64,000 bases of DNA from positions 880,076 through 944,075 of the forward strand of contig NZ_JAHRWL010000002.1 in NCBI RefSeq assembly GCF_019104745.1. Reading direction: 5' to 3'. Below are positions 37,055 through 45,430 of the stretch, piece by piece. How positions within the stretch are numbered: the first letter of the stretch is position 1; each line of letters opens with the position of its first letter. The DNA is from Thalassococcus arenae. GTDB lineage: Bacteria > Pseudomonadota > Alphaproteobacteria > Rhodobacterales > Rhodobacteraceae. A program made the position numbers and the translations under genes. The notes below the pieces were generated by a model. It did no database searches and was not told where the DNA came from. It saw nothing but the letters and a program-made list of their open reading frames with translations.

Positions 37055-37770
37055 GCCGGACGCACCAACATCAGCGCGTAAGCAATATGATCCGGCGCGG
37101 CTTCCCATTGCGCGATCTCATGCGCCGCGGCGTCCAGAGCAGCGATCAGGTCGGGACCGGGGTCTTGCGCACGCAACGCAGCGATGTGCGCCTTCATCGG
37201 CGTGTAATACGCCTCCCAGCCCGCACCCACGATCAACCGATGGTCGACCACCGCATAGCCTGCCGCCTCTATCCGCGCGACGATTCCGTCCAGATCGGTG
37301 ATGGCAGGGTATTCCGCCCAGAAATCGCGTACGATCTGCGGCACCTCGCCGGGCAGCAGCACGGGTTCGGAAAACGCCACCGCGCCGCCTGGCGCCAGCG
37401 CATCGCACCAGCGCCGCAAGCCTTCGGTCACGCCAAGGAAGTAAAGCGCGCCGGCGCACCAGATCAGGTCATAGGGCCCGGACAAGGCTTCCATGTCCTT
37501 TTGCCGGATTCGCACATGCGGCAGGTGTGACAAGCGCGCGCGGGCTTCCTCGGCCAGATGCGGCAAGGCTTCGACACCTTCGATCCGTGCCTCGGGCAAG
37601 GCGGTGGCCAGTGTCAGGCAATCCGCCCCCGGTCCGCACCCGGCATCGCAGACCGAAACCTCGCCGGAAATACCCAGCCGTTCCAGCGCCCAGAGCACGT
37701 CTTCGGGGGTGCCGGGCCCCTGCCGCGGTATCCCGGCATGCACGGTCAGAAAGGCCTCGCGCGGGGTCAT
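37051..37770 (-). CDS. Class I SAM-dependent methyltransferase
   Basis: A 239-residue methyltransferase. Motif I is VCDAGCGPGADCLTLA, followed by RIEGVEALPHLAEEA (acidic strand 2 end) and YDLIWCAGALYFLG. A C-terminal domain with EYPAITDLDGIVARIEAAGYAV completes the fold. Its substrate is unknown. It overlaps both neighbours: cimA upstream by four bases and the squalene-synthase-like gene downstream by four, so the three form one operon. Confidence 0.88.
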   Translation of the reverse strand: MTPREAFLTVHAGIPRQGPGTPEDVLWALERLGISGEVSVCDAGCGPGADCLTLATALPEARIEGVEALPHLAEEARARLSHLPHVRIRQKDMEALSGPYDLIWCAGALYFLGVTEGLRRWCDALAPGGAVAFSEPVLLPGEVPQIVRDFWAEYPAITDLDGIVARIEAAGYAVVDHRLIVGAGWEAYYTPMKAHIAALRAQDPGPDLIAALDAAAHEIAQWEAAPDHIAYALMLVRPA

Positions 37771-39386
37771 GCGCCCTGCCCGTCGCGGATCAGCTTCCAG
37801 CGCACCGCGTCCAGCAGCGCCTCGAACGACGCGTCCACGATGTTGGCACTGACGCCCACGGTGGACCACAGCCGGCCCTTGCCGTCCTCGCTGTCGATGA
37901 TGACGCGGGTCACCGCCTCGGTCCCGCCCTGGGTGATGCGCACCTTGAAATCCACCAGGCGCATATCGTCGATCTGTTCCTGATAGCGGCCCAGATCCTT
38001 GGCCAGCGCCTTGGCCAGCGCGTTGACCGGGCCGCGGTCGCTGCCGTCCTCGTCCATCGAATCGCTGACCGACATGCGTTTTTCGCCGTCCATCTTGATG
38101 ACCACGACCGCCTCGGACAGCGAAACCATCCGGTCGCGCTTGTTCTTGCGACGCTCGACAGTGACGCGGTAGCGCTTGACCTCGAAGAAATCCGGCAACA
38201 GGCCCAGTTCCTCGCGCGCCAGCAGCTCGAAACTGGCCTGCGCGGTGTCGTAGCTGTAGCCCTCGGCCTCGCGCGTCTTGATCCGTTCCAGGATGCGCGG
38301 CAGCGCGGGGTTCTTGTCCTCGACCTCCAGCCCCGCCTCGGCCAGGCGCTTGCGCAGGTTCGACAAGCCGGCCTGGTTCGACATCGGAATGATGCGGCGG
38401 TTGCCGACGGCGGCGGGGTCGATATGTTCGTAGGTTGCGGGGTCCTTGAGGATCGCGCTGGCATGCAGCCCGGCCTTGTGGGCAAAGGCCGACGATCCGA
38501 CATAGGGCTGCTGTTTCAGCGGCACGCGGTTCAGGATGTCGTCCAGCATCCGGGCGGTGCGGGTCAGGCCCTCCAGCGCATCGCGCGCGATGCCGGTCTC
38601 GAACCGGCTGGCGAAAGGTTCCTTGAGCAGCAGCGTCGGGATCAGCGAGGTCAGCGATGCGTTGCCGCAGCGTTCGCCCAACCCGTTCAGCGTGCCCTGG
38701 ATCTGCCGCGCGCCCGCCAACACTGCGGCCAGCGATCCGGCCACGGCGGTTTCGGTGTCGTTGTGGGTGTGGATGCCCACGTGGTCGCCCGGGATGCCCG
38801 CCGCGATCACCTCGGCCACAATGCGCCCGATCTCGCCCGGCAGGGTGCCGCCATTGGTGTCGCACAGCACGACCCATCGCGCGCCGGCCTCGAGCGCGGT
38901 TTTCAGGCAGGTCACGGCGTAATTGGGATTGGCCTTGTAGCCGTCGAAGAAGTGTTCGGCGTCGAACAGCGCCTCGCGGCCCTTCGCGGCGACATGCGCC
39001 ATCGACGCGCCGATCGCCTCGAGGTTTTCGTCCAGCGTGATGCCAAGCGCGGTGGCGACGTGGAAATCATGCGTCTTGCCGACCAGGCAGACGGCCGGCG
39101 TGTCGGCGTCCAGAACCGCGGCCAGAACGTCGTCGTTCTCGGCGCTGCGCCCGGCCCGCTTGGTCATGCCAAAGGCGGTCATGGTGGCGCGGGTTCCGGG
39201 CACTTCGGTGAAAAAGGCGCTGTCGGTTGGATTGGCGCCGGGCCAGCCGCCTTCGATATAGTCGATGCCGAGATCATCCAGCGCCTTGGCGATGCGCAGC
39301 TTTTCCGGGGTCGAGAACTGCACGCCATGGGTCTGCTGCCCGTCGCGCAGGGTGGTGTCGTAAAGGGAAAGGCGTTCGCGGGTCAT
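37767..39386 (-). CDS. cimA: (R)-citramalate synthase
   Basis: A 539-residue enzyme of the isopropylmalate/citramalate synthase family. The N-terminal TIM-barrel begins YDTTLRDGQQTHGVQFS and carries GWPGANPTDS, then GIHTHNDTETAVAGSLAAV and LNGLGERCGNASLTSLIPTL. The C-terminal LeuA dimer/regulatory domain starts about residue 400. It condenses pyruvate with acetyl-CoA, opening the threonine-independent isoleucine route. A large inverted repeat with a Cys-Cys mini-ORF lies between cysS and this start. The start is fixed by GGGGGGTATCTCGC before ATG. Confidence 0.9.
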   Translation of the reverse strand: MTRERLSLYDTTLRDGQQTHGVQFSTPEKLRIAKALDDLGIDYIEGGWPGANPTDSAFFTEVPGTRATMTAFGMTKRAGRSAENDDVLAAVLDADTPAVCLVGKTHDFHVATALGITLDENLEAIGASMAHVAAKGREALFDAEHFFDGYKANPNYAVTCLKTALEAGARWVVLCDTNGGTLPGEIGRIVAEVIAAGIPGDHVGIHTHNDTETAVAGSLAAVLAGARQIQGTLNGLGERCGNASLTSLIPTLLLKEPFASRFETGIARDALEGLTRTARMLDDILNRVPLKQQPYVGSSAFAHKAGLHASAILKDPATYEHIDPAAVGNRRIIPMSNQAGLSNLRKRLAEAGLEVEDKNPALPRILERIKTREAEGYSYDTAQASFELLAREELGLLPDFFEVKRYRVTVERRKNKRDRMVSLSEAVVVIKMDGEKRMSVSDSMDEDGSDRGPVNALAKALAKDLGRYQEQIDDMRLVDFKVRITQGGTEAVTRVIIDSEDGKGRLWSTVGVSANIVDASFEALLDAVRWKLIRDGQGA

Positions 39387-39409
39387 GCGAGATACCCCCC
39401 GAGCGATAA

Positions 39410-39535
39410 GGGCCGCGCCCGACCCTGGGAGGGCACCACTTCAGAGGTCTGTGAGGGATCGTCACATGCAACACATTGGTTCGGTTCGGTCGGCCAACAT
39501 GTGCGCCCTCCCCGGGGGAGGGTTGGGCGCGGCCC
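39410..39535. repeat. Long inverted repeat in the cysS-cimA gap
   Basis: A 25-base left arm (39410-39434, starting GGGCCGCGCCCGACCCT) matches the reverse complement of a 31-base right arm (39505-39535, ending GGGTTGGGCGCGGCCC) apart from one change and a six-base insertion. The arms enclose about 70 bases that contain a 12-residue mini-ORF. The right arm also holds CCCTCCCCCGGGGGAGGG-like self-complementarity, so two mutually exclusive folds are possible. It could be a regulatory leader or a MITE-like element. No flanking direct repeat is seen. Confidence 0.6.
39462..39500 (-). CDS. Candidate leader peptide MLADRTEPMCCM before cimA
   Basis: Twelve codons on the minus strand with tandem cysteine codons (TGT TGC) just before the stop. 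GGAGGG lies five bases upstream of its ATG, a very good ribosome site, and that site is part of the right arm of the inverted repeat. The stop lies 75 bases before the cimA start. Leader status is inferred from the arrangement; nothing shows that it is translated. Confidence 0.35.
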   Translation of the reverse strand: MLADRTEPMCCM

Positions 39536-39573
39536 GGTGTGCCACCGGGCAGCAACAAGGGACCGGAGACCTA

Positions 39574-40971
39574 TCACAACGAATCCTCCAATAGCTTTTG
39601 GTCGAAATTCGGGCCCAATTCCCATTCTGGTCCAGTTGGTGTGTCTTTCACGACCACCCCGGCTCTGACCAACAAACTCCTGAAAGCGTCTGCTCTTTCG
39701 AAATCCTTCGCTGCTTTGGCCTCCGAACGCATGGCAAGCGCGTACTCAATCAATTCTTCAGCCGAAGCTGATGCCTTTCCGTCGAACCAACCGCCCAGGT
39801 TGTCAGATAGCAACCCCAGTAGGTTGGCTGACTGTTTGAACGTGTATGGGTCGGAGGACTTGAACAACTCTCTCAAAGCGGTAATTGCACCTGCGGTATT
39901 CAAATCGTCGCAAAGCGCGTCAACAACAGGCGCGGCGGGGCTAGACGAAGGATCGCCTTCGGCGACTTTAACGAAGCGACGCCAACGTCGCAGTTCGGCC
40001 TCAGCCTCGCCACGCTTCTTCTCGGTCCAATCCATCGGCTTGCGGTAATGCGTGCTCAGCATGACAAAGCGGATCACCTCGCCCGGCACGCCCCGGTCCA
40101 GCAGATCGCGGACGGTAAAGAAGTTGCCCAGGGACTTGGACATCTTCTTGCCCTCGACCTGCAGCATCTCGTTGTGCATCCAGACCTGGGCAAAGCCGTG
40201 GCCGGCGCATTTCGACTGGGCGATCTCGTTCTCGTGGTGCGGAAACATCAGGTCGTTACCGCCGCCGTGGATGTCGAAGGCATCGCCCAGCAACTCATGC
40301 GCCATGGCCGAGCATTCGATGTGCCAGCCCGGCCGCCCGCGGCCCCAGGGGCTGTCCCATCCGGGCAGGTCGTCATCGGACGGCTTCCACAACACGAAAT
40401 CCATCGGGTTGCGCTTGAAAGGCGCGACCTCGACCCGTGCGCCGGCGATCATGTCATCGACCGACCGGCCCGACAGCCTGCCATATTCGGCATAGCTTTC
40501 GACCGCGAACAGCACGTGGCCCTCGGCCTCGTAGGCGTGACCGCGGTCGATCAGGTCGGCGATCATCGCCACCATTTCGCCGATATAGGCCGTGGCGCGC
40601 GGCTCGTGCGTGGGCCGCAGCGCGCCAAGCGCGTCCATGTCGGCGTGATACCAGCCGATAGTCTCGTCCGAACGCTGCGCGATCAGCGCCTCCAGCGACC
40701 CTTCCGCCCCCGCCTGACGCCGTTTCAGCGCGGTTTCGTTGATGCGGTCGTCCACATCGGTGAAATTGCGCACGTAAGTCACGTGATCGGGCCCATAGAC
40801 ATGGCGCAAGAGCCGGTAGAGCACGTCGAAGACCAGCACGGGACGGGCATTGCCCAGATGCGCGCGGTCATACACCGTCGGACCGCAGACATACATCCGC
40901 ACGTTGGACGGATCGAGCGGGACGAAACGCTCTTTCTTGCGGGTCCGGGTATTGGTGAGAAAGATGTCCAT
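39574..40971 (-). CDS. cysS: Cysteinyl-tRNA synthetase
   Basis: A 465-residue class I aminoacyl-tRNA synthetase. It has [30 protein letters not shown] (the Cys zinc ligand and HIGH-like HLGNAR), then [38 protein letters not shown] and KMSKSLGN (KMSKS). Start ATG 40971 follows GCAAGGGCTT. The last third of the gene (about 39574-40000) has lower GC than the rest and uses codons such as AGG, GTA and TTG. The downstream region holds the long inverted repeat. Confidence 0.96.
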   Translation of the reverse strand: MDIFLTNTRTRKKERFVPLDPSNVRMYVCGPTVYDRAHLGNARPVLVFDVLYRLLRHVYGPDHVTYVRNFTDVDDRINETALKRRQAGAEGSLEALIAQRSDETIGWYHADMDALGALRPTHEPRATAYIGEMVAMIADLIDRGHAYEAEGHVLFAVESYAEYGRLSGRSVDDMIAGARVEVAPFKRNPMDFVLWKPSDDDLPGWDSPWGRGRPGWHIECSAMAHELLGDAFDIHGGGNDLMFPHHENEIAQSKCAGHGFAQVWMHNEMLQVEGKKMSKSLGNFFTVRDLLDRGVPGEVIRFVMLSTHYRKPMDWTEKKRGEAEAELRRWRRFVKVAEGDPSSSPAAPVVDALCDDLNTAGAITALRELFKSSDPYTFKQSANLLGLLSDNLGGWFDGKASASAEELIEYALAMRSEAKAAKDFERADAFRSLLVRAGVVVKDTPTGPEWELGPNFDQKLLEDSL

Positions 40972-40996
40972 AAGCCCTTGCCTTTCGCGGGGTCGC

Positions 40997-41074
40997 GGCG
41001 GGCTTAGCAACTTCATCTCTCGAAGGAAATAGAAGACCGTCCCGCCAAATGGCCGGGAGGTCCCGACCGTGTCA
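40997..41074 (-). promoter_or_regulatory. Possible attenuator-like leader of cysS
   Basis: Reading the minus strand after a short mini-ORF are four segments with alternative pairing: GGTCGGG (41068-41062), TCCCGGCC (41058-41051), GGCGGGA (41046-41040) and CCCGCC (41002-40997). Segment 1 can pair with 2, 2 with 3, or 3 with 4, and the last would lie about 26 bases before the cysS ATG. The first is directly after the mini-ORF stop. GC-rich DNA yields such pairings easily, so confidence is low. Confidence 0.3.
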
Positions 41075-41113
41075 GGTGATAATGCAGATACAGGTGATCG
41101 CGGTCGTCTTCAT
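41072..41113 (-). CDS. Candidate leader peptide [13 protein letters not shown] before cysS
   Basis: Thirteen codons with two cysteines, four threonines and four isoleucines, ending 100 bases before the cysS ATG. Amino acid content of this sort is what attenuation leaders have, but I see no clear ribosome binding site before its ATG. It ends immediately before the pairing segments described separately. Confidence 0.22.
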   Translation of the reverse strand: MKTTAITCICIIT

Positions 41114-41171
41114 GCGCGTCAAATACCACGGATCGCGGCGCCTGAACAGGGCCAAGCGCCGCACCGGTCGG

Positions 41172-41549
41172 TCAGGAATAGCTGACCACCTCGTATTCCA
41201 CCCCGTCGGGGCCATCGAAATAGAACCGCTTGCCCGGTTCGTAATCGGCGTGGCTGGCGGGTTTGAACCCGGCCTTTTTGACCCGCGCCTCGGCGGCATC
41301 CAGATCGTCGACGACCACGCCGATATGGTTCAGCCCGCCCCAATGGCGATAGCGTTTTGCCGGCGGTGCCATGTCGTGGCCGGGCGCATAAAGCGCGACG
41401 TAATCGTCATCGGTGCCGACATGCACCGAATAGCCCTGCATCGACGCGCCCGACCAACGGATATGCCAGCCGAACAGGGTTTGCAGGATAGAAGCCGTCG
41501 CGTCAGGGTCCGGCACGGCGATGTTCACATGTTCCAGTCTGGCGGGCAT
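41172..41549 (-). CDS. Glyoxalase/VOC-family protein
   Basis: A 125-residue VOC protein: RLEHVNIAVPDPDATASILQTLFGWHIRW, then GGLNHIGVVVDDLDAAEARVKKAGFKP and YFDGPDGVEYEVVSYS, with the HVNI, NHIGVVV and VEYEVV metal-ligand positions. It resembles methylmalonyl-CoA-epimerase/glyoxalase-type proteins, but the substrate is unknown. AGGAACGCCTC follows the coding strand upstream of ATG 41549; the frame extends upstream without family similarity. Confidence 0.87.
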   Translation of the reverse strand: MPARLEHVNIAVPDPDATASILQTLFGWHIRWSGASMQGYSVHVGTDDDYVALYAPGHDMAPPAKRYRHWGGLNHIGVVVDDLDAAEARVKKAGFKPASHADYEPGKRFYFDGPDGVEYEVVSYS

Positions 41550-41704
41550 GAGGCGTTCCTTTTCCGGGTTGATTCCGGAGCAGGCTAATTCCTCAAGTTC
41601 ACCTGAGGTCAACAGGAAAGAAAAGCACCCGCATAGCCCGGGCCACAAGCGGCGCACCGGCACGGCCCCTTGCCGCCACCCGCCGTCGCAGGCATCCTGA
41701 CGGC

Positions 41705-42049
41705 ATGAGCCGCGATACCGTGAATGCGATCTGCGCCGCCCTGCCTGGCGCCGAATGCTCCGACCCCTGGGGCGGCGGGCATGACGCGTGGAAGGTGGGC
41801 GGCAAGATGTTTGTCTGCATCGGCGCGGTGCAAAAGGGCGTGTCGGTCAAGACCCCCTCGATCGAAGACGCCGCCCTGCTGATCGACATGGGCCGCGCTG
41901 CCCGTGCACCCTATTTCCACCGCTCGTGGGTGCTGATCGACGATGACGCGGTGCCCGAGGACGAATTGCGCGACCGGATCGAGACGTCGTACCGGATCGT
42001 CGCCGGCAACTTGAGCAGGAAGAAGCAGCGCGAACTCGGGTTGCCGTGA
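41705..42049 (+). CDS. MmcQ/YjbR-family DNA-binding protein
   Basis: A 114-residue protein of the MmcQ/YjbR (CyaY-like) family: VNAICAALPGAECSDPWGGGHDAWKVGGKMFVCIG, then APYFHRSWVLIDDDAVPEDELRDRIETSYRIVAGNL with the W-x-x-I and SY-x-I-V motifs. The proteins are annotated DNA-binding, but the role is unproven. It overlaps the next gene by four bases (GTGA). Confidence 0.88.
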   Translation: MSRDTVNAICAALPGAECSDPWGGGHDAWKVGGKMFVCIGAVQKGVSVKTPSIEDAALLIDMGRAARAPYFHRSWVLIDDDAVPEDELRDRIETSYRIVAGNLSRKKQRELGLP

Positions 42050-42747
42050 CGCCGCTTTATCTGCACGGACTGCCCGGATCGGCGGCGGAGTTGATGCTCG
42101 GATGCGTGCAGATGCAGGTGTTCGACCGCAGCGCACCCAGTTTTGCGCAACTGGCCCTGCGCCTACCGGACGGGCCCGTGCACCTTGTCGGCTTCTCGCT
42201 GGGTGCGGCTTGCGCGCTTCGACTGGCGGCGCTGGCGCCCGACAAGGTGAAGCGGGTCACGCTGATCTCGGCTGCCGCGCCCTTGGAACTGGGCGACTTC
42301 CTGCCCCATATGGCCGGCGCCGCCGTGTTCCGTGCTGCCCGCTCGCATGACCGACTTGCGGCGCTGACCCGGGTGCAATCCGTCCTGGCGCGGATGTCTC
42401 CCGGCCTGTTCGCACGGCTGCTGATAAATGGCGCCGACCCGGCAGACCGATCCTTGTTCCGCGACCCCGCACAGATGGCCGTGCTGAAACGCAGCCTAGC
42501 CGAGGGGCTCGGCGACAACCGCGATGCCTATCTGAGGGAACTCGCCGCCTATGTCCGGCCGTGGGCCGGCCACTTGCCACGCGTTGCCGCCCCGGTCACG
42601 CTGGTCCATGGCACAGCGGACCGCTGGGCCCCCTTCGCCATGGCCGAGGCTCTGGCACAGGCCCTGCCCGATGCCACGTTGCGCCCGGCCTCCGGGCGCG
42701 GACACTACACGACGCTGGTCGATGCCTTGTCACGCTTCAGCGCATAG
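42046..42747 (+). CDS. Alpha/beta hydrolase
   Basis: A 233-residue alpha/beta hydrolase starting at a GTG inside a GTGA overlap. It shows YLHGLPGSAAEL (oxyanion turn), the nucleophile elbow VGFSLGAACALRLA (GxSxG), Asp in VHGTADRWAPF and His in GRGHYTTL. The size and lid region suggest an esterase or lipase-like enzyme; substrate unknown. It is co-translated with the MmcQ-like gene. Confidence 0.85.
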   Translation: MTPLYLHGLPGSAAELMLGCVQMQVFDRSAPSFAQLALRLPDGPVHLVGFSLGAACALRLAALAPDKVKRVTLISAAAPLELGDFLPHMAGAAVFRAARSHDRLAALTRVQSVLARMSPGLFARLLINGADPADRSLFRDPAQMAVLKRSLAEGLGDNRDAYLRELAAYVRPWAGHLPRVAAPVTLVHGTADRWAPFAMAEALAQALPDATLRPASGRGHYTTLVDALSRFSA

Positions 42748-42840
42748 GACCACGCGGTTCACGCCTGAAACAGAAACGCGGCCGGCTCGCCGGAACACGA
42801 TGTCCGACGAAAAGCCCGGGACGGGGTCACCCTACTGGTT

Positions 42841-43995
42841 CTACTGGTTCGCCCGCTCAAGCGCCCGATAGGCGGCGACGTTGGCGTTATGCTCGTCCAG
42901 CGTCTCGGCAAAGTTGTGGCCATCGGCCGGGTCCAGCGTCTTGGCGACGAAGAACACGTAATCGGTGTCGGCGGGGTTCAGTGCCGCCTCGATGCTGGCG
43001 CGACCGGGATTGGCGATGGGGGTCGGCGGCAGACCGTCGATCACATAGGTGTTGTAGGGCGTCTCGCGGCGCAATTCCGACTGCCGCAGGCCACGACCCA
43101 GCACGCCCTCGCCGTTTGTGATGCCGTAGATCACCGTCGGATCGGTCTGCAGCCGCATGCCGCGGTTCAGGCGGTTGACGAAAACGCTGGCGACCAGGAA
43201 ACGCTCTTCGGCATTGCCGGTTTCCTTTTCGATGATCGAGGCAAGCGTCAGCGCCTCTTCGGGCGAATTCAGCGGCAGATCGGCGGCGCGGTTTTCCCAG
43301 GCGCGCGCAAGGATCACCTGCTGGGCGTCCTGCATCCGCGCGATCACATCGGCCATCGCGTCGCCGGGCCGGATTTCGTAGCTGTCCGGCGCCAGGCTGC
43401 CCTCGGGCGGCACCTCGACAGAACCTTCCAGCACGCCGATCTGGCCCAGTTCCTGCACCACCTGCCAGCTGGTCACGCCCTCGGCCAGCGCGATGCGGTA
43501 GCGGGTGTCGGCCTCTTGACGGACGGCCTTGTATTCCTCGGGTTCCTCCTCGGCGGCCGGGTCGAATTCGGCGCGTTCCTCGTAGCGGCCCGAAACCGGG
43601 TCAAGTTCGCGCACCTGGACCGTCGCGTTCGTCACGCCGATGCGATAAACCACCTCGGTCCCGCAGGTCGAGGCCCCGCCGCGGGTCACGATATCGACGA
43701 TCTCGGCCATCGAAGCGCCTTCGGGCACCAGGTAGCTGCCGGCCTTCAGGCTCTGGCTCTTGTCGGCGTAATCGGCACCCAGCCGGAACAGGACACCACT
43801 GGAAATCGCGCCGCTGTCGGCCAGGTTGCGCGACACGCGCTTCATCGTCGCGCCGCGCTCGACCTGCAGGCAGATCGGCTGGGTCAGCGGGCCTTCGACG
43901 GTGTACTGGTTCTGCCCCCAGATCAGGACACCCGCCCCGAGAAAGACCAGCACGACCAGGAAGCTGAGCGCGTTCGACGCGATGTTCCGCCACAT
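42841..43995 (-). CDS. mltG: Endolytic transglycosylase MltG
   Basis: A 384-residue inner-membrane protein. It has a short cytosolic start, one transmembrane helix (ALSFLVVLVFLGAGVLIWG), a LysM-like segment, then the YceG catalytic domain: GSLAPDSYEIRPGDAMADVIARMQ, TLASIIEKETGNAEERFLVASVFVNRLNRGMRLQTDPTVIYGI with the catalytic Glu, and TYVIDGLPPTPIANPGRASIEAALNPADTDYVFFV. It cuts nascent glycan strands. It follows fabF by six bases, a typical pairing. Confidence 0.95.
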   Translation of the reverse strand: MWRNIASNALSFLVVLVFLGAGVLIWGQNQYTVEGPLTQPICLQVERGATMKRVSRNLADSGAISSGVLFRLGADYADKSQSLKAGSYLVPEGASMAEIVDIVTRGGASTCGTEVVYRIGVTNATVQVRELDPVSGRYEERAEFDPAAEEEPEEYKAVRQEADTRYRIALAEGVTSWQVVQELGQIGVLEGSVEVPPEGSLAPDSYEIRPGDAMADVIARMQDAQQVILARAWENRAADLPLNSPEEALTLASIIEKETGNAEERFLVASVFVNRLNRGMRLQTDPTVIYGITNGEGVLGRGLRQSELRRETPYNTYVIDGLPPTPIANPGRASIEAALNPADTDYVFFVAKTLDPADGHNFAETLDEHNANVAAYRALERANQ

Positions 43996-44001
43996 CGGCG
44001 C

Positions 44002-45264
44002 CTACTCCACCTTGCCGAACAGCACGGACGCGTTGGTGCCGCCAAACCCGAAGGAATTGGACAGCGCATAGCGGATGGCGCGTTCGCGTTTGACCTTCGG
44101 GGCCAGGTCGATCGGCGTTTCCACTGCGGGGTTGTCCAGGTTGATCGTCGGCGGCGCCACCTGGTCGCGGATCGCCAGGATCGAAAAGATCGCCTCGATC
44201 GCGCCAGCGGCTCCCAGCAGGTGGCCGGTGGCGGACTTGGTCGATGACATCGTGGCCTTGGACGCGGCATCGCCCAGCAGACGCTCGACGGCGCCCAGTT
44301 CGATCGTGTCGGCCATGGTCGATGTGCCATGGGCGTTGATGTAGTCGATATCGGCCGGTGTGATCCCCGCATCCCGGATCGCCGCCCGCATCGAGCGTTC
44401 ACCACCCTCGCCATCCTCGGAGGGTGCGGTGATGTGATAGGCATCGCCCGACAGGCCATAGCCGCAAACCTCGGCATAGATCTTGGCGCCCCGCGCCTTG
44501 GCGTGCTCGTATTCCTCGAGCACCACGACCCCCGCGCCTTCGCCCATGACAAAGCCATCGCGGTCGGCGTCATAGGGGCGGCTGGCGGCCTTTGGATCGT
44601 CGGCGCGCTTGGTCGACAGCGCCTTGCAGGCGTTGAACCCGGCGATGCCGATCTCGCAGATCGCGGTTTCCGCGCCGCCGGCGACCATCACGTCGGCATC
44701 GCCGTACTTGATCAGCCGGGTGGCATCGCCGATGGCATGGGCGCCAGTGGAACAGGCGGTCACCACCGCGTGGTTCGGCCCCTTGAAGCCGTAGCGGATC
44801 GACACGTTGCCCGAGATCAGGTTGATCAGCGCGCCGGGGATGAAGAAAGGCGATACCCGCCGTGGCCCCTTGTCACGGATCAGATAAGCGGTCTGCGCGA
44901 TGGCATCCAGCCCGCCGATCCCGGAACCGATCATCACGCCGGTGCGCAGCCGGCTTTCCTCGTCCTCGGGCGTCCAGCCGGAATCCATCACTGCCTGATG
45001 CGCGGCGGCGATGCCAAAGCGGATGAATTCGTCGACCTTGCGCTGCTCTTTCTTGTCCATGTAGTCGTCGGGGTTGAAGGTGCCGTCTGTCCCGTCACCG
45101 TAGGGCACTTCGCAGGCATAGGTGGTTGCCAGCTCCGAGGCGTCGAACTTGGTGATCGGCCCGGCGCCGGATTCTCCTGCCAGAAGACGGCTCCAGGTCG
45201 CTTCAACCCCGCTTGCCAAAGGCGTGACCAGCCCCAGCCCCGTCACAACAACGCGTCGCGTCAT
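44002..45264 (-). CDS. fabF: 3-oxoacyl-ACP synthase II (KAS II)
   Basis: A 420-residue condensing enzyme of fatty-acid elongation. The Cys-His-His triad appears as VTACSTGAHAIGDATRL, NAHGTSTMADTIELGA and KSATGHLLGAAGAIEA. The N-terminus RRVVVTGLGLVTPLASGVEATWSRLLAGESG is typical. It adds malonyl-ACP to acyl-ACP. acpP, which usually precedes fabF, is not adjacent here. AGGAAAGGGCAGGAC precedes the ATG. Confidence 0.97.
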   Translation of the reverse strand: MTRRVVVTGLGLVTPLASGVEATWSRLLAGESGAGPITKFDASELATTYACEVPYGDGTDGTFNPDDYMDKKEQRKVDEFIRFGIAAAHQAVMDSGWTPEDEESRLRTGVMIGSGIGGLDAIAQTAYLIRDKGPRRVSPFFIPGALINLISGNVSIRYGFKGPNHAVVTACSTGAHAIGDATRLIKYGDADVMVAGGAETAICEIGIAGFNACKALSTKRADDPKAASRPYDADRDGFVMGEGAGVVVLEEYEHAKARGAKIYAEVCGYGLSGDAYHITAPSEDGEGGERSMRAAIRDAGITPADIDYINAHGTSTMADTIELGAVERLLGDAASKATMSSTKSATGHLLGAAGAIEAIFSILAIRDQVAPPTINLDNPAVETPIDLAPKVKRERAIRYALSNSFGFGGTNASVLFGKVE

Positions 45265-45430
45265 GTCCTGCCCTTTCCTCGTCCTGTCTTTGACCCGCTC
45301 TTACCGCGACAGCCGCCGCAGGGGCAAGAGCGGTGCAACGCGGCAACCTGCCGGAAAAGCGCCGGCGTCTGCCGTGTGCGGGTTACGGGAACTGCGCCGA
45401 CCGGCTCTTGCGCGCCAGGGCCAAACCGGC

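Noticed and set aside
39274-39625. Longer frames crossing the cysS-cimA gap on the minus strand.
   Set aside because: They run into the cimA gene in the wrong frame and have no domain; the short leader-like frame has the better ribosome site.
42800-42871. A 23-codon plus-strand frame (MSDEKPGTGSPYWFYWFARSS...) after the hydrolase gene.
   Set aside because: It overlaps the 3' end of mltG, has no clear ribosome site and no known family; aromatic richness is interesting but not enough.
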